Origin: Halogeometricum sp. S1BR25-6
Lineage (GTDB): Archaea; Halobacteriota; Halobacteria; Halobacteriales; Haloferacaceae
Direction: 5' to 3'
Length of the DNA stretch: 64,000 nt
NCBI RefSeq assembly: GCF_031624495.1
Contig: NZ_JAMQOP010000001.1
Span: 372,001-436,000, forward strand
Shown: piece after piece, positions 26,757 to 35,157 of the stretch
Numbering within the stretch: the stretch's first letter is position 1
Layout of the letters: every line of letters starts with the position of its first letter
The notes under the pieces: generated by a model
The model's input: only the letters and a program-made list of their open reading frames with translations
Database searches by the model: none
Told to the model about the DNA's origin: nothing
Position numbers and translations under genes: made by a program

Positions 26757-27459
26757 TCACCCAAATCTACTGAAGTTCACTTGCTCCGGGCCTGTCGTGA
26801 CTGGCTCTCCGTCAGTAAGACAGGGTGAATCAACGCCTCGGTCGAACTGACCGTTTGAATTCCCATCGTGATACAGCACGACCTCTACGGTGTGTTCGCC
26901 CGAATAATTCGCGTTCAGGTGGATTCCCGCTCCGTCGGTTTCAACACCATCACCGTCCGTATTGTTTTCGTACTTAGCTCCCTCTGGAGAGCCATCGATG
27001 TGCGCGACCACGAGGAAACTGGTGTTTGGAGGGACGTAGTAGCCGACACGGACGAGATTCTGGTCCCAAGCCCCCGGTGGTTGAGATTGACCCCAAAACC
27101 CGACCCAAAGGTCATCTCCGCAGGGTACTCCGCCCGACGTTAGATTGAGCGAGGGTACCGGGGTACTGGCCGGTGATTCGGTGGTTTTGGTGGGTGGTTC
27201 TGTCGTAGGTGGTTCGGTAGGGGACGTGGCTGGACTATTCGTGGAGACACAGCCAGCGGTTACCACGATTACGACCAACACCACAAGGAGAGCAAGACGC
27301 ATATCGGTAAACTTGACTTGCAGACGAAATGATAAATGCTTTGTCTGTACCTATCGCTCTGTTCCCTCCCCAACCCACAACTGGGGAGTGACCGATACGC
27401 GCTCTCTATTCAGCACGGTCTCAACAAACTATCATCAGTAGAGGGTTTCAACAGAGCTG
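26599..27459. mobile_element. Cargo element E2 (861 bp), inverted, with 6-bp target duplication
   Basis: The right-type end (tggctctgttgaatccctca, then gctgaatatagaggctgtat) is on the left. The left-type end, read on the minus strand (ctctgttgaaaccctctact, then gatagtttgttgagaccg), is on the right, so E2 is inverted relative to E1. The hexamer tgagga flanks it on both sides (26,593-26,598 and 27,460-27,465), consistent with a target-site duplication. Its only gene is a lipoprotein, oriented away from the left-type end as in the other copies. Confidence 0.7.
26757..27302 (-). CDS. Secreted lipoprotein, cargo of E2
   Basis: 181 residues. The N-terminus is a lipoprotein signal: MRLALLVVLVVIVV, then the lipobox VTAGC with Cys at residue 18. 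A Thr/Pro-rich linker follows (about 20-50), typical for haloarchaeal surface lipoproteins. The beta-rich domain after it includes VRVGYYVPPNTSFLVVAHID, HTVEVVLYHDGNSNGQFD and SPCLTDGEP; this pattern resembles the DUF7282-type surface domain. It would be anchored to the outer face of the membrane. Confidence 0.7.
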   Translation of the reverse strand: MRLALLVVLVVIVVTAGCVSTNSPATSPTEPPTTEPPTKTTESPASTPVPSLNLTSGGVPCGDDLWVGFWGQSQPPGAWDQNLVRVGYYVPPNTSFLVVAHIDGSPEGAKYENNTDGDGVETDGAGIHLNANYSGEHTVEVVLYHDGNSNGQFDRGVDSPCLTDGEPVTTGPEQVNFSRFG

Positions 27460-27477
27460 TGAGGACGAGAGTCAAGG

Positions 27478-27870
27478 TCACTTATTCCCCTCCTGTTGAA
27501 GATTGAGTGCTGCGCGGGCAAACACAAGATTTCTCCGCGTTGTTTCGTCTGGTTCGTCCATCGCCTCCATCTCGTGAACTCGCTCCAGCAGGACCTCGCG
27601 GTCGTCAACGCGGTCTAAGATGTCACGAGCCTGCTCGTCGACCACTGACTCCCAGTTTCGCGTCCACTCGTCTTCGTCAACGTGGTCAATAAACCCCTCC
27701 TCCTCCATCTTAGTGAGATGCTCCTCGGTCTTTGACTCAGAGACGTGGGCTGTCGCTGCGATGTCTGAGAGAGGTCGCGGTTCGTACGAGCGACGCATCA
27801 CCTCGCGGACGCGGTCGTACGGTGTAGTCTCGTCAACCCATTCCGAAATGACCTGCTCGTTCACGTCCAT
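27478..27870 (-). CDS. Haloarchaeal winged-helix regulator (DUF7342-like)
   Basis: 130 residues from the ATG at 27870. The middle has a clear helix-turn-helix (PLSDIAATAHVSESKTEEHL, then KMEEEGFIDHV), followed by a long acidic helical tail (DEQARDILDRVDDREVLLER). This matches a widespread haloarchaeal family of small transcription factors, named from memory. It is adjacent to E2, but its regulatory target cannot be read. Confidence 0.65.
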   Translation of the reverse strand: MDVNEQVISEWVDETTPYDRVREVMRRSYEPRPLSDIAATAHVSESKTEEHLTKMEEEGFIDHVDEDEWTRNWESVVDEQARDILDRVDDREVLLERVHEMEAMDEPDETTRRNLVFARAALNLQQEGNK

Positions 27871-27995
27871 TTGAGTAGAAATCAACCGCGTGGATAATTA
27901 GCATGGGGGTGGCTTGTGAAGGTGAAGTGTTGTTCTTCGTTGAAGTCGTCAAATCCCAGCCGAGGTTTAGCTGGGGACGAATCCGACACTACCAT

Positions 27996-28688
27996 TCACT
28001 CATTGACGCTACCGTGCAAAATCATACTGTAGATGGTGTCGAACCCGCCTGTTCGGTGGGTAACGATACTGTTCTGGAGGATTTCCCGTAGGTCTTCTAC
28101 GTAGTTCGGCACGGCTTGCAAACCCTCAACATCAATGTCGAAGGCATATCGATTGCCGTCAAAAGTGTTCTCTTCAAGGGACTTCCTGACTTGATTCGCC
28201 CGCCGCTGATTGCTCATCCTGTTTTCACGCACTAATACCCAGATGTCAATATCACTACGGCGGTCAGCTTCTCCATGGGATACACTCCCGTAGAGGACAA
28301 CGGCAAGGACACCATTGAGTTCCTCTATCAGTGCTTCTGTCGCAGCCTCTACCGGAGCATGAAACTCTGACTGAGGGATTTGGAGATAGGGACTATCTGG
28401 AATGGTCAATCGGTTCCGATTGATTTGTACGAGACGACGCGAACCATCGCGCTCCTCAACAACAAGGTCGTTATTTGAGAGGCAATCGACTGCTTTGGTA
28501 ATTGTCGGTCGTGTGTAGTTGACTGCTTCAGCGATGCCTGTCATTGAGAACGATTCGTTGTGATGTCGGGCTAAATAGAGAAGAATGTCATCAGCGGCTT
28601 TTCCTCTGAATAATCGACTATCTTGAAGAGGAATATCAACCGCTATTTGAGCCCCATTACTGGAGTTGTCGTTCGTATCTGTTTCCAT
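27996..28688 (-). CDS. Winged helix fused to MNT-type nucleotidyltransferase
   Basis: 230 residues from the ATG at 28688; a tttaaaat TATA-like block lies about 25 bases upstream. The N-terminal winged helix (about 30-90: FSMTGIAEAVNYTRPTITKA, then VDCLSNNDLVVEERDGSRR) is followed by a nucleotidyltransferase domain (VVLYGSVSHGEADRRSDIDI, with the GS...DxD motif). The C-terminal region resembles a helical HEPN-like or sensor segment but lacks RxxxxH. This one-protein design suggests self-regulating antitoxin-like or ligand-dependent control. Confidence 0.7.
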   Translation of the reverse strand: METDTNDNSSNGAQIAVDIPLQDSRLFRGKAADDILLYLARHHNESFSMTGIAEAVNYTRPTITKAVDCLSNNDLVVEERDGSRRLVQINRNRLTIPDSPYLQIPQSEFHAPVEAATEALIEELNGVLAVVLYGSVSHGEADRRSDIDIWVLVRENRMSNQRRANQVRKSLEENTFDGNRYAFDIDVEGLQAVPNYVEDLREILQNSIVTHRTGGFDTIYSMILHGSVNE

Positions 28689-29001
28689 TGTAAAGCGAGT
28701 CCACACAGAAGATTTTAAAGTTTATATGTATCAGAGCGGCTCTGTTGAAATCCGCTGCCGGTGATAGTTTGTTGAGGCCGTGCTGAATAGAGGGCGCGAA
28801 TCAGTCACGGGCTCAATACCCAGTCTGAGAAAATTGCATCACTCAGAACAGGGCGCGTATCTTGCATGGAAATCTCCAAAATTAATCAACTCAGATTGGA
28901 AACATAGCAGATATAAAGAATACAACTGTAATAGTTCGAGGTTGTACGAATTGATATTTTCACAGACATTCTTAAGTGTCTACCCTAATGTTCTCTCGGT
29001 A

Positions 29002-30012
29002 ATGGGTCCGAAAGTGGAGGGAGAGGACTTTGAAAAACTCATTACACATACTGTCGATATATTAACTGTATTAGATGGTGAGGGCGTCATCCAGTATGAA
29101 AGTCCGTCTGTCGAGCGTGTTATCGGCTATAAACCGGATGAGCTTGAGGGCGAAAATGTATTTGAGTACATACATCCCGACGACCGACAGAAAACCATCG
29201 AGACGTTCTATGAGGTAACTGAAGCAGATGTAGGTTACACTACTGGGGGCGTCGAATTACGATTTCGACACAAGGACGGGTCGTGGATTTGGTTTGAGGC
29301 CCGAGGGAGTAATCAGACGGCGAGTGTGCTTGAGGGGTACGTGATTTCTTCTCGTGATATTTCTACCCGGAAGGAGTATGAACAACAACTAAAGCGAGAA
29401 CGAGACCGTCTTGACCGATTTGCCGGTGTTGTCTCTCACGACCTCCGTAATCCTTTGAATGTGGTCCAAGGACGATTAGAACTTGCTCAAGAAGACTGTG
29501 AGAGTGAGCACCTTGATAAGATGAAAGGGTCTGTCGATAGAATGGATGAGTTGATTGATGACCTTTTAGCATTATCACGAGAGAGTGAGTCCGAACCAAT
29601 CTTAGACGCTGTGAGCATCCACGAAATAAGTGAGAAGTGCTGGCAGAATCTTTGTACCAAAGGGGCGACCCTCAATATCGAGACAGGAGAGAACATCATA
29701 GCTGATGAAAGCCAATTAAAGCAGGTGATTGAAAATCTCTTCCGCAATGCGATTGAACACGGGGGAGAAGACATAACAATCACAATAGGTGTGTTAGATA
29801 ATGGGTTCTACGTCGAGGATAACGGTCGGGGTATCCCTGAAGACGCCCGTGACTACCTTCTCGAATTCGGATTCTCAACGGAGACTGACGGGACCGGATT
29901 CGGTCTCAGTATCGTGAACGAAATCATTGAGAACCACAACTGGGCCCTGAATGTTGCGGAAGGGAGGGAGGGTGGTGCGAGGTTTGAACTTAGAAACGTT
30001 ACGTTCGCCTAA
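29002..30012 (+). CDS. PAS-domain histidine kinase, cargo of E3
   Basis: 336 residues from the ATG at 29002. A PAS domain (about 10-125: ILTVLDGEGVIQYESPSVER, then GYKPDELEGENVFEYIHPDD) is followed by a HisKA segment (FAGVVSHDLRNPLNVVQGRL, His146) and a HATPase domain (N-box NLFRNAIEHGG, G1 EDNGRGIP, G2 GTGFGLSIV). It has no membrane segment, so it is a soluble sensor kinase. No response regulator is adjacent. The upstream part of the longer frame belongs to the element end and is not used. Confidence 0.85.
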   Translation: MGPKVEGEDFEKLITHTVDILTVLDGEGVIQYESPSVERVIGYKPDELEGENVFEYIHPDDRQKTIETFYEVTEADVGYTTGGVELRFRHKDGSWIWFEARGSNQTASVLEGYVISSRDISTRKEYEQQLKRERDRLDRFAGVVSHDLRNPLNVVQGRLELAQEDCESEHLDKMKGSVDRMDELIDDLLALSRESESEPILDAVSIHEISEKCWQNLCTKGATLNIETGENIIADESQLKQVIENLFRNAIEHGGEDITITIGVLDNGFYVEDNGRGIPEDARDYLLEFGFSTETDGTGFGLSIVNEIIENHNWALNVAEGREGGARFELRNVTFA

Positions 30013-30026
30013 TGATAGGCCGACAA

Positions 30027-30217
30027 ATGAGTAACAGCAATTGGGACGACCATCGTCGGATTTGTCGGCCTCACGGCTGGTTGAGTCCTTCGTCATCGCT
30101 TCCGTCGTCATGCTCGGCGCACTTGTCGTTGGATTCTTAATGTTTACTGGCTCCTCAATGAAGATGTCGCGTGCGACTGAACGACCCACCCTACAAGCTA
30201 TCCAAATAGGATGCTGA
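30027..30217 (+). pseudogene. Frameshifted small membrane-protein remnant in E3
   Basis: Two hydrophobic stretches lie in different frames: TTIVGFVGLTAG in one, and SFVIASVVMLGALVVGFLMF in another, joined near 30,084. Together they would form a two-pass protein like the cargo of E1 and E4. A single-base change would restore one frame. Probably decayed. Confidence 0.45.
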
Positions 30218-30608
30218 TTGACATGAACCACGTGACTATTAGATGAGACATCCGTAATTCGGGAGTTGTCGTTTTAGAGATTCTTGCGATTGGCCACTGA
30301 TTGGTTATCAGTATTTTGGGGAGGAAGCGTAACGTTCGCACCTCCCTGCTGAACGGCTGTTTACAACCAAAGGGACGAAACGAACAGCAATGACGTGCTG
30401 CATACACCCTCTGTATCTTGCACACCACCACTGACAGTGGTTGAGGAGTTAGCTGACCGCCTGCAGAATACAATCCAGCAAGTAGCAGTGGGGGGTCTGC
30501 ACATGAAGCGGAAGTCCGCAACAATCTCTCGTCACAATAGAACGGATTTCTATCCAACCGGAACGGGCAACAAAATAGACCCGGCTATTTACTACCGAGT
30601 GACCGAGT
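30218..30608. other. Spacer with right end of E3
   Basis: A 390-base gap holding the degenerate right end of E3 (about 30,345-30,460), including the short palindrome ccactgacagtgg, and then the promoter side of the next gene. No gene is supported. Confidence 0.45.
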
Positions 30609-30983
30609 ATGAGCATGGCGACAGATATCGCTATAGCGACCGACAAGGACCACGCCGATATTCTCGCAGATGTCGTCGGCCACCCGGCAGGAGCACCGAC
30701 TGTCGAAGAACTCGACTATATGTGCCCAAACTTCGACGCAGAAGAGATTCGTCGCCATCTGAGTACGCTTCAACGCGCGGGTATCGTTCAAATTAGCGAA
30801 CTTGAGTCGGTCTCTTCGCCTTCAGGTTCCCCGACTCAATTCGTCAAGCTGACCAATGACGCGCGTGAGCGACTCAACGCCGAGGGTTTGTTCCCTCAGG
30901 AAGCGTGGCAGCGACAATACACCGCCGTTGAGAAGCCACCTCGAATCAAAGAGCTTGAAGCGTTACCACGGCCCCAGTCGTGA
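30609..30983 (+). CDS. Haloarchaeal winged-helix regulator
   Basis: 124 residues. The winged helix covers about residues 10-85: DKDHADILADVVGHPAGAPT, EEIRRHLSTLQRAGIVQI, and the wing SGSPTQFVKLTNDARERLNA. It is an ArsR-like type common in haloarchaea. Two start codons (30,609 and 30,615) are two codons apart. The tail EAWQRQYTAVEKPP is typical for the group. The target is unknown. Confidence 0.65.
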   Translation: MSMATDIAIATDKDHADILADVVGHPAGAPTVEELDYMCPNFDAEEIRRHLSTLQRAGIVQISELESVSSPSGSPTQFVKLTNDARERLNAEGLFPQEAWQRQYTAVEKPPRIKELEALPRPQS

Positions 30984-31029
30984 CTTTCCTCCGTACAAAT
31001 TCTGGCCTCGTCCTCCCACTAAGACCTCG

Positions 31030-31188
31030 TTACGGGTCGCTCTCGTGACTGCACCGTTGGAGATGAAGCTTCTCGCGTATCTCCCGTGCTGAGACCTTAG
31101 TCCCACACTTTTCACACCGATAGAACTCATCTGATTCGTGTTGATATACGAGGGAACCATCAGTCAGTTCCCGTGGCCATGTTGTCAT
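31030..31188 (-). CDS. Small zinc-finger protein
   Basis: About 52 residues from the ATG at 31188: MTTWPRELTDGSLVYQHESD, then FYRCEKCGTKVSAREIREK, then HLQRC. A CEKC pair and a late H-x3-C form a plausible C2HC zinc site. Such small zinc fingers are typical of halophilic archaea and their plasmids. It is convergent with the upstream regulator gene. Confidence 0.6.
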   Translation of the reverse strand: MTTWPRELTDGSLVYQHESDEFYRCEKCGTKVSAREIREKLHLQRCSHESDP

Positions 31189-31294
31189 AAGAGACCAGAG
31201 ACAGGCAAACTGCAATGGTTTTATTCAGGACAAAATCTCTGGACCAAAATGTCTACTTCAAATATGCACCCGTAGAAAAGAGGACTGAAAATCA

Positions 31295-31540
31295 ATGACT
31301 CTGCGTGATGAGGCTTGGAACACCGTTCTAGAGCAGATTGTCCGAACTGGAAAATTCAAAATCACAGACCTCCCATTCAGAGAAAATGAGCGAAGCACTG
31401 TCAGACGAGTTCTCAAAGAAGCCGAAGCATTTGACTGGCTAACAAGAGACTCCTGTGGGAGCTCTATCTGGCGGGCAGGTCCCAAAGCCGAGATGCTGAT
31501 GAATCTCAGCGAGCACAAACTGGAACAAGCACGGCAGTAA
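31295..31540 (+). CDS. Small winged-helix protein (paralog 2 of 3)
   Basis: 81 residues beginning MTLRDEAWNTVLEQIVRTGK, the same length as and clearly homologous to the protein at 18,842-19,087 (shared MTLRD-AW--VL, STVRRVL, and GPK). The helix-turn-helix is KITDLPFRENERSTVRRVL, and the wing is DSCGSSIWRAGPKAEMLMNL. The next gene starts directly after its stop codon (taaatg), so the two form a pair. Confidence 0.75.
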   Translation: MTLRDEAWNTVLEQIVRTGKFKITDLPFRENERSTVRRVLKEAEAFDWLTRDSCGSSIWRAGPKAEMLMNLSEHKLEQARQ

Positions 31541-32155
31541 ATGAACATCAAGAGACGGAGCGCCGAAGCTGCGCTGAACATCCCACCTCCCGGCAAACAC
31601 GAAAATAGCCGACTGAAAAGTTTGATAGAGAGAGAGTATCTCTCATTGGAAACCGCAACCTTCCAGTTTAATGAGATTCCGACATCCGAATTTGCGCGTG
31701 CTCGTCGAGCAGTGGCCGGGTCTGTCGTACTGACTCCCCTCCACGCCGACCTGAAGGCAGTGGCGACATGGTATCTACAGCGACAAGGCGTCTCCAACAT
31801 CGCTTATGAACCCTGCTACCCCGGTAGTTCTCGACGTGCAGACGTTGCAGAAATCTCACAAGGATTTTACGCCGAAGTAGGACAGGTTGAGGACTTATCG
31901 CGGGTCTATGAGCAGTTGGGCATAGATGTCGTGATGCGCGGGAGCTCTGTTTCCTCGGTTCTCAGGAGATATCCCACCGACGAAGACCCAACCGATGACG
32001 TGAACGCCATCCTGTCCATTCCGTTTCCAGTGGCTGATTCCTACGCCCGAGCATGGACACTCGACGAGCTCTCAGTTCATACCTTTACTCGGGGAGCGAA
32101 GGTTCCGACAACCCCAAATCGGCGAAATCCGTGGTGGGGAAAAGAATCTATCTGA
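31541..32155 (+). CDS. Unknown protein with nuclease-like motif
   Basis: 204 residues. The middle contains NIAYEPCYPGSSRRADVAEI, then SQGFYAEVGQVEDLSRVYEQ. The spacing E ... D-V-A-E-I ... Y-A-E-V-G-Q resembles the PD-(D/E)XK nuclease fold (Asp, then Glu-x-Gly/Gln). No family is recognised. It is coupled to the winged-helix gene before it, which suggests a regulator-effector pair such as a toxin-antitoxin or restriction-like module. This is an inference from a short motif. Confidence 0.5.
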   Translation: MNIKRRSAEAALNIPPPGKHENSRLKSLIEREYLSLETATFQFNEIPTSEFARARRAVAGSVVLTPLHADLKAVATWYLQRQGVSNIAYEPCYPGSSRRADVAEISQGFYAEVGQVEDLSRVYEQLGIDVVMRGSSVSSVLRRYPTDEDPTDDVNAILSIPFPVADSYARAWTLDELSVHTFTRGAKVPTTPNRRNPWWGKESI

Positions 32156-32215
32156 GACCTCTGCCCGAAAGGAAGACCATACGGTCAGATACGGAACTGG
32201 CAACTGAGCGACCGA

Positions 32216-32524
32216 GATATGTTCTTCTCGCCCGCCGCGACCGACGGCGTGGACCTACCGGGCGACGAGTGCCGCTGGCAGGCGCTCGTGAAGGTACCCT
32301 ACCCGCAACCGAGCGACCCGCGGGTACGATTCCTCTTAGACGAACATAGCGCGTGGAACTGGTACTACGAGATAACGTCGCAGGACGTACAGCAGGCCGT
32401 TGGACGCGGCGTACGAAGCATGGAAGACGAGTGCTCTTTCTACGTCCTTGACGCGTCGTTCTTCGACGTACTCGGTCGTGCGTCCGTTCCGAGTTGGTTT
32501 GAGGAGGCAATTGTCGAAACATAG
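32216..32524 (+). pseudogene. C-terminal fragment of an XPD/DinG-like helicase
   Basis: About 102 residues: FFSPAATDGVDLPGDECRWQ, ALVKVPYPQPSDPRVRFLL, then motif VI QQAVGRGVRSMEDECSFYVL. This is the end of a superfamily 2 helicase of the DinG/Rad3 type, with a full tail and stop. The N-terminal Walker A and DEAH parts are absent upstream, where another gene ends. It is a truncated remnant and is not expected to be active. Confidence 0.65.
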
Positions 32525-32648
32525 CATACTGCTACTTCCCCGAGCGCCACCTTACGTCAATAAGTCTATTAGCATACTGTGTGAACGGTTTCTTAAATTG
32601 GGAATATTCGACATTACGGTAGAGAATATCGGAGGCAGCGTCGAAGGA

Positions 32649-33074
32649 ATGCGTAGTATAGTCAAGCATCCGCATGTGGTTCTCTCGTTCGTTCCGCCGA
32701 TTCTATCTGCATACGTCTATTATGAAAGCCAGTATTCACCAGTCCTAACATGGGGTCTATCATCTGTTACCTATCCTGCGTATATTATTGTCATGGAGTA
32801 TCGAGTAGACCAACAAGCTACTCGCATGAGCGTCGGAGAACTGAGCGTTACATTCTCGACGCTTGCTAGAGTCTTCAATATTATATCTATTATATTCAGA
32901 GGAATTTGGATGATTTCCATATTACTAACTACGATTGTATTATTTCAACATGTTGGCTCAGAATCTCCATTTCTAGTCGGTGTCTTGTTCTTTTCAGCGT
33001 TCTTCACAGCATACGTTATAATTGACCAGATTGCATATTTATCGTTACTTGCAGCACCCCAGAATGACGAGTAG
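32649..33074 (+). CDS. Four-pass membrane protein of unknown function
   Basis: About 141 residues from the ATG at 32649. Hydrophobic segments include VVLSFVPPILSAYVYY, VLTWGLSSVTYPAYIIVM, ISIIFRGIWMISILLTTIVL and FLVGVLFFSAFFTAYVII. The region is AT-rich with many isoleucines, unlike chromosomal haloarchaeal genes. The N-terminus is uncertain because the frame continues upstream across the helicase remnant. Confidence 0.5.
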   Translation: MRSIVKHPHVVLSFVPPILSAYVYYESQYSPVLTWGLSSVTYPAYIIVMEYRVDQQATRMSVGELSVTFSTLARVFNIISIIFRGIWMISILLTTIVLFQHVGSESPFLVGVLFFSAFFTAYVIIDQIAYLSLLAAPQNDE

Positions 33075-33086
33075 AGTCTTCAGAAC

Positions 33087-33542
33087 CTATATATTCAGTC
33101 GAAAGACACTCTCCCGGTACTTCCTCTCTATCCGGTCGTAGTGCGGATGTAGATACTCGTCCATCGCCGCTCGGTCCTTCATCTTCTCGACCCTGTCGCC
33201 CCGCATATACTGAATCTCCTCGTACTCGAACGCGTCCACGTCGAACCGCCAGAACGACGTGAAGAAGTGACGCCCGAAGCGCGACGTAACCGGCCGGTAC
33301 TCCGCCGTCTCCTCGTACTCCGACTGGAAGTGGCGCTTCCAGACCTGATTGATAGCGTCCTTATCCTCATGCTCGTGCATGGTTTCCGAGAGAACCCACA
33401 GCTTCCCATCAGAGGCCCGGACGAACAGGTAGTCACAGGCATCCGTCGCACTTCGTCATTGACTAGGTGTACCACCGGAACCTCCCTTGAACTCAATCTG
33501 GATGAGGAAGCGCCCCCGTCTAACTGTAATACTCAGGCGAGT
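33087..33542 (-). pseudogene. Decayed gene of unknown family
   Basis: The minus-strand frame reads RRGRFLIQIEFKGGSGGTPS, then a TGA stop near 33,460, and continues in the same frame with TDACDYLFVRASDGKLWVLS and MHEHEDKDAINQVWKRHFQ to the end at 33,087. The single stop splits what looks like one protein. The IEFKGGSG pattern recalls nuclease folds. A shorter product from the internal ATG at 33,380 (97 residues) could still be made. Confidence 0.45.
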
Positions 33543-33548
33543 AGATAG

Positions 33549-33977
33549 TCACGAGTCGAGCTGCTGGAACCACTGAGCGAGTTCCTGCTGAAACTGCTCG
33601 AACCAGTGGAGGTCGTTATGGAGAACATCATACACAACATCGTGGTCAATATCTCCATATCGGTGTGCGAGGATATTCCGAAACCCGATGGCCTCTTCCA
33701 TTCTCCCTTGTGTTTCGGGCGAGAGGATGTCCGCATTCCCAAGGGCTTGCATCTCCTGTTTCGCCGTTCCACTCGGAGAAAGGTCCTCTTCCGAGCGGAT
33801 GTGCTGAGCAAGGTCGATGCATGCTTGGACGAGGTTCATCAACGTTCGTTCGACGGCTCGTTGCATGACCACGTCCTTGACGTACTCTTCCTTCGACATC
33901 CCACGCATCTGCTTCAGGTCGTCAGTGTACTGGTTGATATACCGTAGCTTGTCTACAATGACATCGTCATCAACCAT
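33549..33977 (-). CDS. HEPN-domain toxin (HepT-like)
   Basis: 142 residues, all helical. The catalytic RX4HXY motif is intact: Arg100, His105 and Tyr107 in GFRNILAHRYGDID. It starts at an ATG. The upstream MNT gene ends at the base next to it (33,977/33,978), so the two form an operon. In the HepT/MntA family the HEPN protein is an RNase, and its partner inactivates it by adding AMP to the Tyr of this motif. All needed residues are present here. Confidence 0.85.
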   Translation of the reverse strand: MVDDDVIVDKLRYINQYTDDLKQMRGMSKEEYVKDVVMQRAVERTLMNLVQACIDLAQHIRSEEDLSPSGTAKQEMQALGNADILSPETQGRMEEAIGFRNILAHRYGDIDHDVVYDVLHNDLHWFEQFQQELAQWFQQLDS

Positions 33978-34412
33978 CTACGTATCTCCACGAGCTAGTC
34001 GGTCGATGAATTCTCGGCGTTCCCGTTCTCGGTCAGCTGCAGTAGCCTTGTACTCCTGCTTTACTTGTTCTTGGTACGACTTGACTGCCTGTTCATCGCC
34101 AACGAGAACGATACCGTCTTGGAGCGCAGCGTGAGCAACTGGCGTTGGGAGTGAGCTGATATCGCTCACGTCGACGAAACCTTCGGCGTACTCCTGCAGA
34201 TGAGCATCGATACGGTTGCGAAGACGGAACCGTTCGTGGGCGTCCATATCATCGGGAAATTGGAGGGCAATATCCACATCGGATGAATCATGGGCTGTCC
34301 CTCGGGCGTGTGAGCCGAACAGTAAAGCAAAGACAATCCCCGTCTGGACGAGATACTCACTCATCTCCTTGGTATTCACGCCTTCAACGGTTGGCTCGCC
34401 CCCACTCGACAT
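33978..34412 (-). CDS. MNT-type nucleotidyltransferase antitoxin (MntA-like)
   Basis: 144 residues from the ATG at 34412; a tattaat TATA-like box about 27 bases upstream fits this start rather than the longer frame. The motif LLFGSHARGTAHDSSDVDIA gives Gly-Ser followed by ten residues and then Asp-x-Asp, the minimal nucleotidyltransferase signature. It is directly upstream of the HEPN gene, forming an MntA/HepT toxin-antitoxin pair. It probably AMPylates the toxin. Confidence 0.85.
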   Translation of the reverse strand: MSSGGEPTVEGVNTKEMSEYLVQTGIVFALLFGSHARGTAHDSSDVDIALQFPDDMDAHERFRLRNRIDAHLQEYAEGFVDVSDISSLPTPVAHAALQDGIVLVGDEQAVKSYQEQVKQEYKATAADRERERREFIDRLARGDT

Positions 34413-34617
34413 ACAAGGATGTTCGAGAGCCGCCATTAATACATTTGCGTCCACTTCCAGCTAGAATACGTTATTGCGTCTCGGTGGCCCAGTATCGGCT
34501 ATTCCAGTATGGGGCAACCTATCCATCTCGCGCTAACAGTTGTATCTCAATTCTTCTTGAAACATTGAATCAGGACTCGGACCAATTGTTAAAGACGAAT
34601 CAATTTTTCGCTGAAAG

Positions 34618-35157
34618 TTACTCCTGTCTTCCGGACAAGGCGTCGCGTGTCGCAGGTGTTGTTGTGATTTCTTCCTGTATCCGCTCTTCTCCTTTCCACT
34701 TGATATACTGATACCAGATTTCACTAGCGTCTGGTGTCGTCTGATTAAGCTCTCGACGGTCATCACTGAGCCGACTGAACTCCGCTTTCACTTCTTCATC
34801 GCTTAGCTCAGATGAGGTAACCGTAATCATCAGAAAATCTCGGTACTCGTCGAATAGTGAATGGTAGCGGCGAGCAGACCGTCGAAATTCTTCTGCTCTG
34901 TCTTCCAAATGAGTGCCTCTGCGATAACCAGTGACCGCTGCAATGAGTAGTGCCGGGAAGGCAATGTACTGGTTGGGCATGACTTCCCAAAAGCTATTAG
35001 CGAGAATAAGAGCAGCAGCCGCGAACATCACTCCATCTAATACCCGAGATAGGGTTCGGTAGAAATTGGCCGCTGCGAAGTGCTGTTTGTACGTGTAGCA
35101 AATTGAATCGGCCTTGTTTTCTGCTCGGTGGCGTAGCTTACCTCTGAGGTCCTCCAT
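34618..35157 (-). CDS. SLATT-type 2TM effector of a CBASS-like operon
   Basis: 179 residues. Two adjacent membrane segments (about 40-60, GVMFAAAALILANSFWEV, and 65-82, YIAFPALLIAAVTGYR) are followed by a long soluble helical part with AEEFRRSARRYHSLFDEYRD. This is the layout of SLATT proteins, which form membrane pores or depolarise the cell when triggered by cyclic oligonucleotides. It starts at the A of TGA-TG overlap with the CD-NTase stop, so it is translationally coupled. Confidence 0.75.
   Translation of the reverse strand: MEDLRGKLRHRAENKADSICYTYKQHFAAANFYRTLSRVLDGVMFAAAALILANSFWEVMPNQYIAFPALLIAAVTGYRRGTHLEDRAEEFRRSARRYHSLFDEYRDFLMITVTSSELSDEEVKAEFSRLSDDRRELNQTTPDASEIWYQYIKWKGEERIQEEITTTPATRDALSGRQE

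Larger units (their letters stand above)
28737..30460. mobile_element. Cargo element E3 (about 1.7 kb) carrying a histidine kinase
   Basis: The left end is intact (cggctctgttgaaatcc, then gatagtttgttgaggccg and gctgaatagagggcgcgaat). The right end is degenerate but alignable with that of E1 (tgctgaacggctgtttac ... gctgcatacaccctctgtat, then tgaggagttagctgaccg). Inside are a kinase gene and a broken small membrane-protein gene. The right boundary is approximate. Confidence 0.55.

Noticed and set aside
28780-29001. N-terminal extension of the histidine kinase
   Set aside because: It reads through the end and spacer of element E3 and lacks any domain; the PAS domain begins at the ATG at 29002.
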